This document shows positions 10,018 to 20,995 of a stretch of DNA of 64,000 nt, piece after piece (position 1 is the first letter of the stretch; every line of letters begins with the position of its first letter). The DNA comes from Thalassoglobus sp. JC818. Its GTDB lineage: Bacteria > Planctomycetota > Planctomycetia > Planctomycetales > Planctomycetaceae. The notes under the pieces are model-generated. The model had not been told where the DNA came from, searched no databases, and saw nothing but the letters and a program-made list of their open reading frames with translations. The position numbers and the translations under genes were made by a program. The stretch is from NCBI RefSeq assembly GCF_040717535.1, contig NZ_JBFEFI010000015.1, positions 1-64,000 on the forward strand, written 5' to 3'.

Positions 10018-11322
10018 ATGCATCGTATTCAATTAAATCGTCGCAGTTTCTGTAGCGCCGCTGGCGTTACACTGGCATTGCCGTTGTTCGAGTCTATTGT
10101 GTCGAGGAGCTGCCACGGTGACGATTCAGCCCGAGCGACGGACGGATTCGTGCCTGATGATGTGCCACGCCGAATGATCTGCATTTGCAACAATCTGGGA
10201 CTGCATCGTCCATTCTATATGCCCGAACAGTCGGGACGCGACTATCAACCTTCCCGATACTTAAAGCTCCTTGATCAGTTTCGGGATGACTACACGGTCT
10301 TTAGTGGAGTCTCGTTGCCGTCTGTCGATGGCGGACACATCGCCGAGAAGAGCTTCCTGACGGGTGCTCCTCATCCTGGAAGCGGGAGTTTCAAGAACTC
10401 AATTTCGCTTGACCAGCTCGCAGCAGATTACATCGGAAGAGAAACTCGGTTTCCCTCGCTTGTATTGTCAGGGCGTGGCGGCAGCAACTCGATTTCGTGG
10501 ACACGTTCCGGAGTTCCGATTCCCGGTGAAGCTCGACCGTCGCGAGTGTTTGAAAAATTGTTTCTGGCTGGCAGCCCGAAGGAGATAGAAGCCCAGATCC
10601 AAAGTCTCCGTGAAGGGCAAAGCATCATGGACACCGTGCTTGACCAAACACGGTCACTTCACCGTCGACTGAATACAACCGACCGTGCCAAGTTTGACGA
10701 GTATCTGACTTCGCTTCGCGAGGTTGAGCAGCAGATGGTTCGCCTTCAGGAATGGGAGAAGACTCCCAAGCCCAAAGTAGACGCCAAACCTCCACGAGAT
10801 ATCAAAGACAATGCTGACGTGATTGGTAAAGCTCAATTGCTGTTCGATCTGGCCCATCTTGCCTTCGAAACAGACTCAACGCGGATCATCACGGTGCTTA
10901 TGCAGGGAGACTTTCTCGTCCCACCAATTGACGGCGTGACCGAAGGTTATCATACCGTTTCTCATCACGGTCAGAACAAGAAGAAGATCGAGCAACTTGC
11001 AATGATCGAAGAGGAGCATATCCGGCAATTTGGACAACTCATCGGCAAACTGAAAAACACCAAAGAAGATGGCGGATCGCTGCTTGATCGAACGATGGTG
11101 TTGTACGGCAGCAATCTCGGCAACGCGAGCAGCCACGATAACACGAATTTACCAATCATCCTCGCGGGTGGCGGGTTTCAACACGGACAACATCTCGTCT
11201 TCGATGAGAAAAACAACTACCCGCTACCAAATCTGTTCGTCAGCATGCTACAGCGACTGGGTATTGAGACCGACCGCTTCTCGAGCAGCACAGGGACAAT
11301 GCGAGGCCTGAAGCTGACGTGA
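10018..11322 (+). CDS. DUF1552 protein, Tat-exported
   Basis: I start this gene at ATG 10018, although the open frame extends further upstream, because the Tat-like leader NRRSFCSAAGVTLALPLFESI begins there. The upstream part overlaps the DUF1592 gene in another frame. The 434-residue mature region shows the DUF1552 order: ICNNLGLHRPFYMP, a GGHIAEKSFLTG segment, SLDQLAADYIG, FDEYLTSLREVEQQM and a late YGSNLGNASSHDN motif. The function is unknown; DUF1552 proteins sit next to DUF1592 proteins in planctomycetes and are presumed to work with them outside the cytoplasm. It is 49 bases from the preceding stop. Confidence 0.9.
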   Translation: MHRIQLNRRSFCSAAGVTLALPLFESIVSRSCHGDDSARATDGFVPDDVPRRMICICNNLGLHRPFYMPEQSGRDYQPSRYLKLLDQFRDDYTVFSGVSLPSVDGGHIAEKSFLTGAPHPGSGSFKNSISLDQLAADYIGRETRFPSLVLSGRGGSNSISWTRSGVPIPGEARPSRVFEKLFLAGSPKEIEAQIQSLREGQSIMDTVLDQTRSLHRRLNTTDRAKFDEYLTSLREVEQQMVRLQEWEKTPKPKVDAKPPRDIKDNADVIGKAQLLFDLAHLAFETDSTRIITVLMQGDFLVPPIDGVTEGYHTVSHHGQNKKKIEQLAMIEEEHIRQFGQLIGKLKNTKEDGGSLLDRTMVLYGSNLGNASSHDNTNLPIILAGGGFQHGQHLVFDEKNNYPLPNLFVSMLQRLGIETDRFSSSTGTMRGLKLT

Positions 11323-11592
11323 GGAAACACTCTCAGGATGAGTCTTTAGAGCCCTTCGATCATCACTCACTCCAGTTTTTAGGTGAGCGCCTATTCAGAA
11401 TCTGGATCGCATGGTACCTGCCGAATCGATAGTCATCAGGATTCGCGTTTTGTACGATCACAGACTGATCAAACCACACTGATGCGTAAATTGCACTCGC
11501 TCTTTCCCACTGACAACCACATTCAGGAAAACATTCACCAGTCAAAATCGATGTAACGTTCTTTTAAACACTGCCTCGAAGGAGTAGTTCTT

Positions 11593-12690
11593 TTGAACGA
11601 TGACACAAAGCCTTCGTCAATCACACGCAGGGATTCGTTAAAGCTTCTCGTCCCATCCGCTGCGGCGTTCGTGCTCTCGGGACAATCCTTCGCCGATCCC
11701 GGACCTGAAGAGCTGCCACGATCCAAAATGGGCCTCGTGATTTATGATTGCAATCATCGTCGCCAATGGTTGCGTGAGAAGAATCTTCAACACGATCTGT
11801 TTGAGCCGATCACGTTTCTCAAACATTGTCAGGCATTGGGAGCGGGCGGAATGCAGGCCAACCTCGGAGTGATGGCGACCGAAGAAGTTCGCGAACTCCG
11901 CAATTTCGCCGATCAACATCAACTGTTCATCGATGCCATCATTTCAGTACCCAAGAACGATACTGATGTCGACCGGTTCGAAGCCGAAATTAAGACTGCA
12001 CGCGAAGTCGGTGCGCAGGCAGCGAGAACGACCATCATTCCTGGCCGACGCTACGAGCGATTCAAGTCGCTGGCTGAATTTCGAGAGTTCGAAAACAATG
12101 GTCAGCGAATGCTCGAAAGAGCGGCTCCCATCGTTGAAAAACACCGTGTGCCATTGGCCGTCGAAAACCACAAAGATCAGCGAATCGCGGATCGAATCGC
12201 GTTATTTCAACATCTCGATAGCGAGTTTGTCGGAGCCTGTGTCGATACGGGCAACAGTTTCGCATTGCTCGACGGGGCCTACGAACCCATCGAAGCTCTG
12301 GCCCCCTATGCGTTCTCCGTCCACTTGAAGGATCAGTCGCTTCACGAATACGAAGAAGGCTTCCTTCTCGCAGACATCCCGCTCGGGCAGGGAAGCTTTG
12401 ACCTTAAGCGGATGGTTCAAACTCTTCGCAAGTTCAAACCGCAAATATGCTTCTCATTAGAACTGATCACCCGCGACCCACTGAAGGTTCCGTGCCTGAC
12501 GGAAGACTATTACGCCACGATGCCTGATGTTCTGAGCCGCGACCTTGCACGCACACTGCAATTCGTTCGGATGAACTCTTCTGAGAATCTGCAAGAGGTT
12601 GGCACGTTACCTCTGGAGCGACGGGTTCAACTCGAAGACACCAACATCGCCGCAAGCCTTACGTATGCTCGGGAGGAGTTGTCTTTATGA
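11593..12690 (+). CDS. TIM-barrel sugar phosphate isomerase/epimerase, Tat-exported
   Basis: The 365-residue protein starts with TTG at 11593 after a GGAG-like stretch. A Tat-like leader (TRRDSLKLLVPSAAAFVLSG) is followed by an AP-endonuclease-2/xylose-isomerase barrel. Strand-end motifs PLAVENHKDQRI (about 196-207), GACVDTGNSFALL (about 215-227), FSVHLKDQ and ICFSLELIT carry the expected metal ligands. The last four bases overlap the start of the oxidoreductase gene (ATGA at 12687), so the two proteins are probably made together. Together they would isomerise and oxidise a sugar or inositol-type substrate; the compound is not identifiable. Confidence 0.85.
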   Translation: MNDDTKPSSITRRDSLKLLVPSAAAFVLSGQSFADPGPEELPRSKMGLVIYDCNHRRQWLREKNLQHDLFEPITFLKHCQALGAGGMQANLGVMATEEVRELRNFADQHQLFIDAIISVPKNDTDVDRFEAEIKTAREVGAQAARTTIIPGRRYERFKSLAEFREFENNGQRMLERAAPIVEKHRVPLAVENHKDQRIADRIALFQHLDSEFVGACVDTGNSFALLDGAYEPIEALAPYAFSVHLKDQSLHEYEEGFLLADIPLGQGSFDLKRMVQTLRKFKPQICFSLELITRDPLKVPCLTEDYYATMPDVLSRDLARTLQFVRMNSSENLQEVGTLPLERRVQLEDTNIAASLTYAREELSL

Positions 12691-14063
12691 ACAGTTCTCT
12701 ATCTCGTCGTAATTTTCTCAAGACGGCCGGTGTCGCCGCAGCATGGACCGTGACAGCAACTGCCGCTCCTGCGAGATCCGCCAATAACATTGTTCGCGTG
12801 GGAGTGATCGGAACGGGGGTGCGAGGAAAATACCTGATCGGCAACCTGCCCAAGTCTGCTCGGGTCACCGCAATCTGCGATTGCGCAACCTCTCGAATCG
12901 CAGGGACGCTGGAACCCAAAGGGACTTTCACTTCGGTCTTGCAGTCGTTTTGTGAAACCTCTGCCACTGCTTGTCAGACCTATACGGATTACAGGCGGAT
13001 GCTCGATCGCGAACAGTTCGACGCCGTCATCATCGCCACTCCTGACCATCACCACACTCTGGCAGCCATGTTGGCACTGCAAGCTGGCTTGGATGTCTAT
13101 CTCGAAAAACCGCTCACTGTTTCGATTCGTGAAGGTCGATTGCTTGCGGACATGGTCGAAAAGACCGGACGTGTGCTACAGGTCGGCAGTCAGCAACGAA
13201 CGATGGAGCTCAACCGGTTTGCGTGTGAATTTGTCCGTGACGGAGGTTTGGGCCAAATCACTCGAGTGGAGCTACCCAACTATCCGGGGCCATTGCCGAT
13301 GCCATCGCTGGAAGGCGAACTCGCTACTGGCGGAGTCGATTTTAATCTGTTCTGCGGGCCTACTGCATTGCGACCACATCACCGGCACTTGTGGATGAAA
13401 GAAGATTTCAACGTTGGTGGTTTGTTGTGGCGAGGATGGGATCTGTTTCGCGACTATTCGGGACACCTCATGACAAATTGGGGGGCTCATTCAATCGACA
13501 TGATGCAGTACGCTCTCGGACGCGACGACACCGGACCGGTCGCTATTGAGGCGATCCAGCCGGATTCAATCGAGATGATTCAGAAAGACTGGGCCAACAA
13601 AACACCCAAGCCCGATGGACAACATGATCGCCGCTTTTGGCCTGTAGCGATGAGATACGCCGATGGAGTTGAAGTTCTGTTCCACGGACCGAATGAGCCT
13701 ATTCACATTTATGGCGAGCGAGGGACGATGCAAATTCGTCGTAACTATTATTCGATTGATTCTCCGGGATTAATTACCGATGGGCCTGATCCAGAACTGG
13801 TTGAGAAATGGGCAGGAGACGGACATGTCGCTCGCCCGCATCTTGAGAACTGGCTCGACTGCATTGTTACTCGCGACGTTCCGAATGCACCGGTTGAAGT
13901 CGGTCATCGAACGGCCACCGTCTGTCATCTCGCGAATATCGCACGGGAAATCAATCGACCACTACGCTGGAATCCGGACAAAGAGCAATTTGTGGATGAT
14001 GAAGAAGCAGACCTCAAACTCGATCGCCCGCGCCGCGAAGGCTTCGAATTGCCGACTGAATAG
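12687..14063 (+). CDS. Gfo/Idh/MocA-family NAD(P)-dependent oxidoreductase, Tat-exported
   Basis: The 458-residue protein has a Tat-like leader (SRRNFLKTAGVAAAWTVTATA). Next come the nucleotide-binding motif VGVIGTGVRG (about 34-43) and the family EKP motif (LEKPL, about 139-143) with the catalytic lysine. C-terminal substrate-domain motifs (LLWRGWDLFRDYSGHLMTNWGAH) match the planctomycete Gfo/Idh/MocA group. These enzymes oxidise sugars or inositols with NAD(P). It overlaps its upstream partner by four bases and is the last clearly chromosomal gene before the mobile region. Confidence 0.9.
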   Translation: MNSSLSRRNFLKTAGVAAAWTVTATAAPARSANNIVRVGVIGTGVRGKYLIGNLPKSARVTAICDCATSRIAGTLEPKGTFTSVLQSFCETSATACQTYTDYRRMLDREQFDAVIIATPDHHHTLAAMLALQAGLDVYLEKPLTVSIREGRLLADMVEKTGRVLQVGSQQRTMELNRFACEFVRDGGLGQITRVELPNYPGPLPMPSLEGELATGGVDFNLFCGPTALRPHHRHLWMKEDFNVGGLLWRGWDLFRDYSGHLMTNWGAHSIDMMQYALGRDDTGPVAIEAIQPDSIEMIQKDWANKTPKPDGQHDRRFWPVAMRYADGVEVLFHGPNEPIHIYGERGTMQIRRNYYSIDSPGLITDGPDPELVEKWAGDGHVARPHLENWLDCIVTRDVPNAPVEVGHRTATVCHLANIAREINRPLRWNPDKEQFVDDEEADLKLDRPRREGFELPTE

Positions 14064-14243
14064 CGATAACTTCTCAACAAGGCTGTCGACCGATGCAACA
14101 TCGCCTCCTTGTCGACGACAAAAAACTCAAACAACGATTCTCTTACCGTCCTCCTGTTCACCGATTTTTATTTCTGCCGTTATTGAGCCTGTCGAGCACG
14201 AGACAAATTCGGGCCGAGTCATTCAGAAAGCTCAAAAACACGA

Positions 14244-14769
14244 CGCGGGGCTCTTCAACTTGTACATGCTAGCGTTTCTACACCTGGGTACGCGGCGATG
14301 TTGGATTTCACCCTGGAGGGCCAGTCCGAATTCGCAGTGGGTCACGCAGCAGGCGAAGAACTTTCTAATGGATGCCGAGGACCTGGAACTCGCGCCGAAG
14401 ATGGTGATGCGGGATAACGATGCCAAGTACACCGCTCCATTCGATGCGGTGTTCGAGAGCAGTGGCGCCCGCATCAAACGCAACACGCCGTTGTCACCCA
14501 ACCTTCGGGCACACGTCGAGCGGTTCATCCAGACGCCGCAGGTCGAGTGCCTCAACAAGTTCGTGATCGTGGCTCAGCGGCATTTGAACTACGTCTGTCG
14601 GCAGTTCGAAGCATGGTACAACACCGAGCGACCACACGAGGCGTGCGGACATCTGCCACCGGCGATGGAAACAGAACCGGAGGAGCGAACCACGATTCGC
14701 CGTGGCGATGTGATCTGCAACACGCGGCTCGGTGGGGCGCTGAAGTCGTATGCGCGGCGGGCGGCTTAG
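14244..14769 (+). pseudogene. 5'-truncated DDE integrase
   Basis: From about 14244 the frame matches the C-terminal half of the intact integrase at 17788-18861: the pattern FLH...RR...I.P, a D in MRDNDAKYTAP, an E in HVERFIQT, ERPHEA and the closing RLGGALKSYARRAA. The N-terminal HTH half and the first catalytic Asp (QCDF in the intact copy) are missing, so it should be inactive. The 5' part of the open frame overlaps the end of the Gfo/Idh gene and is not homologous. It probably marks the scarred left edge of the mobile region. Confidence 0.75.
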
Positions 14770-14820
14770 ACGTCGCAAATCAAGTTCCCTTTTGACTGTC
14801 ATTTTTCCGAACGGACAGCT

Positions 14821-15846
14821 CTACTCAGCGTTGTTGATTCTTGCAATGTGCGTACTGATCTCTTTGCATGCAGATTCGATCTGGACGCAGACAGTCTCAA
14901 TCTGCTGTTGAACCGCAATTAGCCCTTCCTTGTGACGTTCACAAAGTGCTTTCTGCTCCTCGGTTAATCGCTCGATGTATCCTTCAAACTCTGATTCCGG
15001 AATGTTCCCATCGTTGTCAGTCTTGAATTCATCGACCGAGATTTCTCCATCTAATGCCTCTAGCAGATCCTCATTCGTTCGCGCCAAATCCAATGTGTCA
15101 CGATTGCCAGTCCAATCCTCGATTGACCTCAAGAGTTTCATGTCAACCTGAGACGACAATGGACCGCTAGGTTCATATGCTTCTGCCCATGCCCGATCTT
15201 TTTCACTGACTGCGTCTTCCACTGCCTTAAAGGCATCGTATGATTTGTCGACATCGTCATTGGTGAATTCGCCCTCTAATACTGCTCCGAGCGCCTCGAG
15301 CTGCGACTTGACAAGCAACAACGGGGTGATCGCTGAAGGCATCTTCTGACCGTAAAAGCGAACTGAGTCAGATTCTATTTCATCGACCCATTGTGAGATC
15401 TGACTTATGGTCGAAGAGTCACGAACGATGATACCGCCCTCCCAACTTGAAGAGCTTTCCTCTGAATAGTTGGCAGACCCCACGTAGGCGACCGTGTCCG
15501 TCAGTATGATTTTGGCGTGATTCCGAAAGCAAAACAGTACACGGGCAAAGGCGCCAAATCGCTCGGGATCGAGTTTTCGGAACATCGTCTTCATTTTGTT
15601 CCGCGCACGCTTCTTCGCGTTGTCAGACGTGTAGTCTTTGAATCGGCCTGGAATATTCGTAATCAGACGAACTTCAGCATCGCAATCACGAAGAAGTTGA
15701 AGGAGGCCTTCGTTGCCGTTCGAAATATTATAGGTGACGACCGACACTGTCTCGGACTGACCGATCTGATCAATGACCTCTTGGTAACCAAAATCGTCTT
15801 TTGAGAGAACGAGTTGGCCTGTCACGTCTGGGATCTCAATTCGCAT
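14821..15846 (-). CDS. PLD-family nuclease-like protein (DrmC-like candidate)
   Basis: The 341-residue protein carries one phospholipase-D HKD motif, HAKIILTD (about 112-119), followed by VGSANYSEES, the usual continuation of PLD nucleases. A single motif means that activity would need a dimer. The C-terminal half is charged and helical, ending in a predicted coiled coil. It is 17 bases downstream of the broken helicase gene, and helicase plus PLD pairs are common in defence islands, including DISARM, whose DrmC is a PLD protein. Whether it serves the operon at 23-46 kb is inference: the two are separated and this pair is damaged. Confidence 0.75.
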   Translation of the reverse strand: MRIEIPDVTGQLVLSKDDFGYQEVIDQIGQSETVSVVTYNISNGNEGLLQLLRDCDAEVRLITNIPGRFKDYTSDNAKKRARNKMKTMFRKLDPERFGAFARVLFCFRNHAKIILTDTVAYVGSANYSEESSSSWEGGIIVRDSSTISQISQWVDEIESDSVRFYGQKMPSAITPLLLVKSQLEALGAVLEGEFTNDDVDKSYDAFKAVEDAVSEKDRAWAEAYEPSGPLSSQVDMKLLRSIEDWTGNRDTLDLARTNEDLLEALDGEISVDEFKTDNDGNIPESEFEGYIERLTEEQKALCERHKEGLIAVQQQIETVCVQIESACKEISTHIARINNAE

Positions 15847-15863
15847 TGTGCTTTCCTCGGATC

Positions 15864-17120
15864 TTATTGATTCGTGGCTTCACGTTCTCGAAACCAAGGT
15901 GAGAGATTGACAACAGCCTTTCGGACTGCATCAGGTTGAAGCCCCGACTTGGTCGACAAAATTTCGATGAGATCTTCCTGATTGGGTTGGCCCAGTGCGA
16001 GCCGATACAACAGCCGTTGCTCTTTCATCCAATGCAGCCAGTGCTTCTGTTCGCTTGTGGGCACATCAAACACGTAGCGGTTTACGGTCCCATCTTTACA
16101 GACCCACCACGGGGCCAGGCCGGAATCGTCGCTCATTCGCTCGTCTGCCAGTTCCGCAATCCGCGCCCACGGGCTCTGAGCAGAGCTCCGAGTCGAGATC
16201 GCCTCCTTGGCTAACCGAGCCGCGATCGCACGACGGATCGAGAGTCCGCCAAATCGCTGAATGCGGCCCTCACGCTGCTCCAGGTCGACCGGATTTCGGC
16301 ACAGGTCCCAGTGCACCAACGTGTCGCACCATGCGTGGAAATCGAGCCCTTCCTGGCCGACCGATGTCGTAGCCAGCACGTAGGGCCAGAATGGCGTATT
16401 AAATGCTCGCCGCATTTCATCGGTTCGAAATGGCTTCTCTCCGTCTTCCAGACTGCGTACCTGCGTCTGAATAAACGGCATCGCGACATGGCATCGCAGT
16501 GAAAAGGTGGCGTCACGTTTTGCATCGACAGGATGCAGGAAGAACATACCGCTCTTGATGGTCAGACCTTCCCTGAGTTCCTGTGCCAGTTCTTCGTCGT
16601 GCAGATTGCGGAGCATCCCGGTGATCCAGAGATGCTCATCGAGAACGGATTCCAGATTGCCATCCGTAACGGCCCGCAGAATTGCGTCGGGATAGGACTC
16701 ATTTCCTCTCGAAAGCAATCGGTAAAACCAGCGCTGATCAAGGTAGTTCTGGAGCCCCATCCACGAAGCTGCCAAGACCTCATAGAACGCCTCTTCCCAG
16801 TTCAGTACTTGTTCTTCAGAGTCGGAGCCACTGAAGTGTCGCAGCAAAGCCCTCCCGACGACGACTCCTGGCGAACCAAGTGCATAGTCGACCAGCGACT
16901 CAAAACCCGCTAGCCGGATCACGTCCAACGGTAGTTCTGCCTCCGCGTCCCAGTCACCCAGCAAATTGCCAAGACCAGTGTCATCAGTTTCGCCGGTGGC
17001 AATCTTGTTTCGCGCTGACCACCACGATTCACTGATCCTGTCCCAGTTGCCCGCAAGATGGTCGAGTCTTGCGATCAGCCCTCCCCGTGCAAGACCCTTG
17101 GAGTTCCTTTCCGCGTCGGA
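15864..17120 (-). pseudogene. Superfamily 2 helicase, C-terminal part only
   Basis: The frame holds the C-terminal lobe of a DEAD/SNF2-type helicase: VLATTSVGQEGLDFHAWCDTLVHWDL followed by NPVDLEQREGRIQRFGG (motifs V and VI). There is no Walker A or DEAx box. A TTG at 16964 could act as a start, but the frame stays open to about 17220 and reads sensibly (RLDHLAGNWDRISESWW) up to about 17.1 kb, where the plus-strand HTH/integrase unit begins. The N-terminal lobe is not found elsewhere in the window. The helicase was therefore cut by insertion or recombination, leaving the PLD gene downstream. Confidence 0.75.
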
Positions 17121-17659
17121 CTCTGAGGATTCAAAACCGTCTCTATCACACGGTTTACGATGATCGCCGGCGCATCTACGTTCGGGGCACTCGACCGCCA
17201 GAAGTGCCCAAGCCTCGCATCAGACGTTCAAGACTGAAGATTCGGGCGGCGAACAACCCTGTCCGAAACGTGATCAAGGTGGCTCGCGAATACGAGGCGT
17301 TTCTGTCTCGCCCCGAGGTCTACGGCTATCGCCAGGTCGCTCAGAATTTCGGTATCTCGAAGGTGATGATCAGCTACTACCTGACGCTCTTGAATCGGCT
17401 CCCAACTGACTTCATCAGCTGGCTGGAAAACTGCGAGGAGGAACTCCCGCTGACGTTCTTCAGCCTGAAGCGGCTGAGACCCGTCACGATGCTGGACGAG
17501 CCGGATCGTCGTCCCGAGCTGGTTGCCCTGACTCGAAAACTGATCGAGGAAATGCAGGGCGATCCGTCAGAGGCCGTGCCAGCTCTCCTGGAACTTCTCG
17601 GGGAATCGGCACTGGCGACGCCAAAAGAGCGTGAGCATCGGTCCATCCAGCTCGACTGA
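17069..17659 (+). CDS. ParB/KorB-like HTH protein, possibly 5'-truncated
   Basis: The frame encodes a clear helix-turn-helix (EVYGYRQVAQNFGISKVMISYYLTLLNRLP, about residues 90-118) in a ParB/KorB-like setting. An upstream basic segment reads RRIYVRGTRPPEVPKPRIRRSRLKIR. The first 16-18 codons overlap the broken helicase frame on the other strand, and conserved-looking sequence begins only at about 17117, so the original start may be lost. Similar small HTH proteins accompany serine recombinases in planctomycete elements, which suggests a remnant of a second element. The role could be DNA binding or recombination control. Confidence 0.55.
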   Translation: MRSALPVQDPWSSFPRRTLRIQNRLYHTVYDDRRRIYVRGTRPPEVPKPRIRRSRLKIRAANNPVRNVIKVAREYEAFLSRPEVYGYRQVAQNFGISKVMISYYLTLLNRLPTDFISWLENCEEELPLTFFSLKRLRPVTMLDEPDRRPELVALTRKLIEEMQGDPSEAVPALLELLGESALATPKEREHRSIQLD

Positions 17660-17787
17660 TTGATACGACTGGGCGGCATCCTGCCAAATCACGCCCCCAA
17701 GAAGCCGCTCAGCCTTTTCAAAGGCCGTCACCGGGGTGCAAAAAATAGATTTCCCTGTGTTTTACGTTGTTTTGCGAGTCTACCACG

Positions 17788-18861
<1,074 letters not shown>

Positions 18862-18938
18862 TGGTTGCATGCTTGGAAACGAGACGTCATCTGATTCATT
18901 GCTTGTGTCGCATGGCGAATTGTTCAGCCGACATAGCT

Positions 18939-18973
18939 GACGCCCTCGCTCCGACCGTCGAAACGAGGGCGTC
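18939..18973. repeat. Perfect 10-bp inverted repeat
   Basis: GACGCCCTCG at 18939-18948 is mirrored by CGAGGGCGTC at 18964-18973, with a 15-base loop. It lies between the convergent integrase and M41-like genes, so it could end transcripts from either side; no T-run follows on either strand, so the terminator role is uncertain. Confidence 0.6.
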
Positions 18974-18980
18974 CACTCAT

Positions 18981-19625
18981 CTACTCCATATCGCAGTCCT
19001 CATCAGGATCAAACGACGTATCAACCCACTCCTCGTGAGTTTCGTCGCCATACAGATCAAACAAGCGGCGATTGATCGGACGATTTGCGCGGGCTTCCTG
19101 ACGTGCTGTGACTTCGTCCCACATGGTCTGCGATTCGTCGCCGGACATCGAACCATGTTCAAGCAAATATGATGCGAAAGCCTCAATCATCTCGACGGTG
19201 TTGGCATGACTGACGTACACGGCTGCCCGTTCGATCTGCCTTTCAAGCATATGTTGTCCAAAATCGCCGTCTGACCAAACATAGCTGTGGGATTCGGTGG
19301 CAAGTTGCCAGTCGAACGGGAACTGTTGCACGCGTTCGATCGAGCAAGGTTCGCCCCGATATTGCAGTTCTGAGGCAGGGCCACAGAGGGCGACCGCAGT
19401 CAGGTTGTCCATCATTCGCGTGTGCTCGCTGGTTCCTGGCGGCAAACGGATTTCACGCGGCTCAACGATCGTCCGTTCGTCAATCCATTGTTTTCCCCTG
19501 GCTACCTCGAAGATTGAGTCTGGGAACTCGTCGAGCGACAGTCGGAAAACAGGAAACTGAAACCCGATCGCTGCGTATGCGTGACCGGCAACGTGCCAGG
19601 CTTGTGCTTCAAGCTGCTGTGACAT
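18981..19625 (-). CDS. Peptidase M41-like protein with altered zinc motif
   Basis: The start at 19625 is chosen over the longer frame because AAGGAG lies just upstream and the conserved part begins at once. The 214-residue protein resembles the FtsH peptidase domain without its AAA part: AWHVAGHAYAAIG near residue 10 stands where FtsH has HEAGHA, and TAVALCGPASELQYRG matches the conserved AG..AE helix. The catalytic Glu of HExxH is Val here, so proteolysis is doubtful; it may bind a substrate or partner. It overlaps the upstream gene by 17 bases and is the last gene of a five-gene run. Confidence 0.6.
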   Translation of the reverse strand: MSQQLEAQAWHVAGHAYAAIGFQFPVFRLSLDEFPDSIFEVARGKQWIDERTIVEPREIRLPPGTSEHTRMMDNLTAVALCGPASELQYRGEPCSIERVQQFPFDWQLATESHSYVWSDGDFGQHMLERQIERAAVYVSHANTVEMIEAFASYLLEHGSMSGDESQTMWDEVTARQEARANRPINRRLFDLYGDETHEEWVDTSFDPDEDCDME

Positions 19626-20082
19626 GACTCTGCTCCTTCCGTAATAAATCGTTTTGGATGCCCCATTGTTGCTCGATCTTCCGCGCGGCTCGCTGGATTC
19701 GATCCACTTCACATTCGACGGCTTGCAGTTCATTGACCGTTGGAAGAAGACCGCGACGCATCATCTCCTTGAAGTCCCACAGGTTCTTGACGATCAACCG
19801 TAGTGCTAACCGAGCCATCCCGATCGTTCGGCCTTGGACATTGCTTGACTTCAGAATCGAGATAACAGCCTCCTTGCCGAGATGCCCAGGAACTGCCGAC
19901 GAAACGTCAACTCGACCATTCAGGCAGTTTTGGAGACGCGTGGCAGCCAGGCGAGAAAGCCGACTCAGCTGCTTGGACTCGGCGAGGAGACGACAATCGC
20001 AAGTCACATCGACTCGGTGTTGAAGTTTCTCAAGGCTGCCCCGTGCCCTTGCGAGGCGACTCAGTACCTCGCCGAATTTCAC
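19609..20082 (-). CDS. Unknown helical protein
   Basis: I start this gene at GTG 20082, because it forms a four-base GTGA overlap with the stop of the DUF123-like gene (20079), a usual sign of coupled translation; the longer open frame is out of place. The 157-residue product is mostly charged helices (LSRLARARGSLEKLQHRV, ELQAVECEVDRIQRAARKIEQQ). I do not recognise a family. The overlap with the M41-like gene suggests that the two act together. Confidence 0.55.
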   Translation of the reverse strand: MKFGEVLSRLARARGSLEKLQHRVDVTCDCRLLAESKQLSRLSRLAATRLQNCLNGRVDVSSAVPGHLGKEAVISILKSSNVQGRTIGMARLALRLIVKNLWDFKEMMRRGLLPTVNELQAVECEVDRIQRAARKIEQQWGIQNDLLRKEQSHVTAA

Positions 20083-20981
20083 CGTATCGAAAACCGTATC
20101 GTCGGATTGTGGGGCAATGGATCGGAACCGCCCCTCGATACGCCATTGATGCGGTGACGTTGACGCACATCCGAGGTTCGGCTGAGGCGTAAGACCGCCA
20201 CTCGCGACTGAGGTCTGACTGGATCGAAAAGTACAGGCAAGACTGACTCTCCACAGTGTTCGATCAACGAATCGACAGCAGTTGCGAACTGAATCGCCCG
20301 CTTGAGTTTCGGGAAACTGGTCTTCGTTTGCGTTGCAATCTGTTCCGCGAGTTGCCGCGCCGGGCAGTGTTTTGCAAGGCTGCTCCATTCGCAGAGTGGA
20401 GATTTGCTCTCCGTAGCGACTCGGCGACGGAGTTCGAGAAAGCGTCTCCCGTCAAAGTATTCTCGCTGGAGTCCGCATTCCACCTTCTTCGTTCGACGTG
20501 GTTCTTTGATGAACTCCACAAAGACTTCGGTAGAACAACTCCGAGATGCGAGTGTCTTGCGAAAGACTGCCGTTGATGGACGATCAGGAGCGTGAAAGAA
20601 GTGGGACGGGCATTTCGCCCGGCAGTCACTGGCTCCGAACTTCGCCACGGGAGCGGTTGCGCTGGGCAGTTCCATCAAAGCCTTGGCCCACTGATGCTCG
20701 ACGTTCGAGTCCGCGTTTGCGGAATACCAGATTTCGCAGAGCAGAGCACGCTCGCGAAAATAATCGACATTCCAGTGCATCCGCTTGCCATCATTGCGTT
20801 GGCGTTTGGGGCGAGTCAGACGACGGTCGAGTCCACCTGGACCGCAAGCACTGCCAACATACAGATACCAACCCGGCAGAAACTTGTGCTGTGCTCCCTT
20901 TCGATCGAAGGTGATGGCGGTTTTCCGAGACAAGTAGAAGACCAGGACATAGACTCCTGGAGATTTGGAAATGGAGTGCAT
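20079..20981 (-). CDS. DUF123/GIY-YIG-like protein with C-terminal extension
   Basis: The first 150 of 300 residues match the DUF123 pattern: GVYVLVFYLS near the start, PGWYLYVGSACGPGGLDRRLTR (about 36-57), HWNVDYF (about 69-75) and a Cys-rich end FGASDCRAKCPSHFFH. DUF123 is a GIY-YIG-related fold, sometimes fused to endonuclease III. The tyrosines and the arginine helix are visible, so nuclease activity is possible. The remaining 150 residues are an unrecognised helical extension. It lies between two small unknown genes in a minus-strand run. Confidence 0.7.
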   Translation of the reverse strand: MHSISKSPGVYVLVFYLSRKTAITFDRKGAQHKFLPGWYLYVGSACGPGGLDRRLTRPKRQRNDGKRMHWNVDYFRERALLCEIWYSANADSNVEHQWAKALMELPSATAPVAKFGASDCRAKCPSHFFHAPDRPSTAVFRKTLASRSCSTEVFVEFIKEPRRTKKVECGLQREYFDGRRFLELRRRVATESKSPLCEWSSLAKHCPARQLAEQIATQTKTSFPKLKRAIQFATAVDSLIEHCGESVLPVLFDPVRPQSRVAVLRLSRTSDVRQRHRINGVSRGGSDPLPHNPTIRFSIR

Positions 20982-20995
20982 AGGGCTCCCCGTAT

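Noticed and set aside
11363-11545. 60-residue minus-strand frame between DUF1552 and the isomerase
   Set aside because: No motif or ribosome site; could be a relic but cannot be supported.
17590-17610. CTCGGGGA match to the tRNA acceptor end
   Set aside because: Only eight bases and inside the HTH gene; not evidence of an attachment site.
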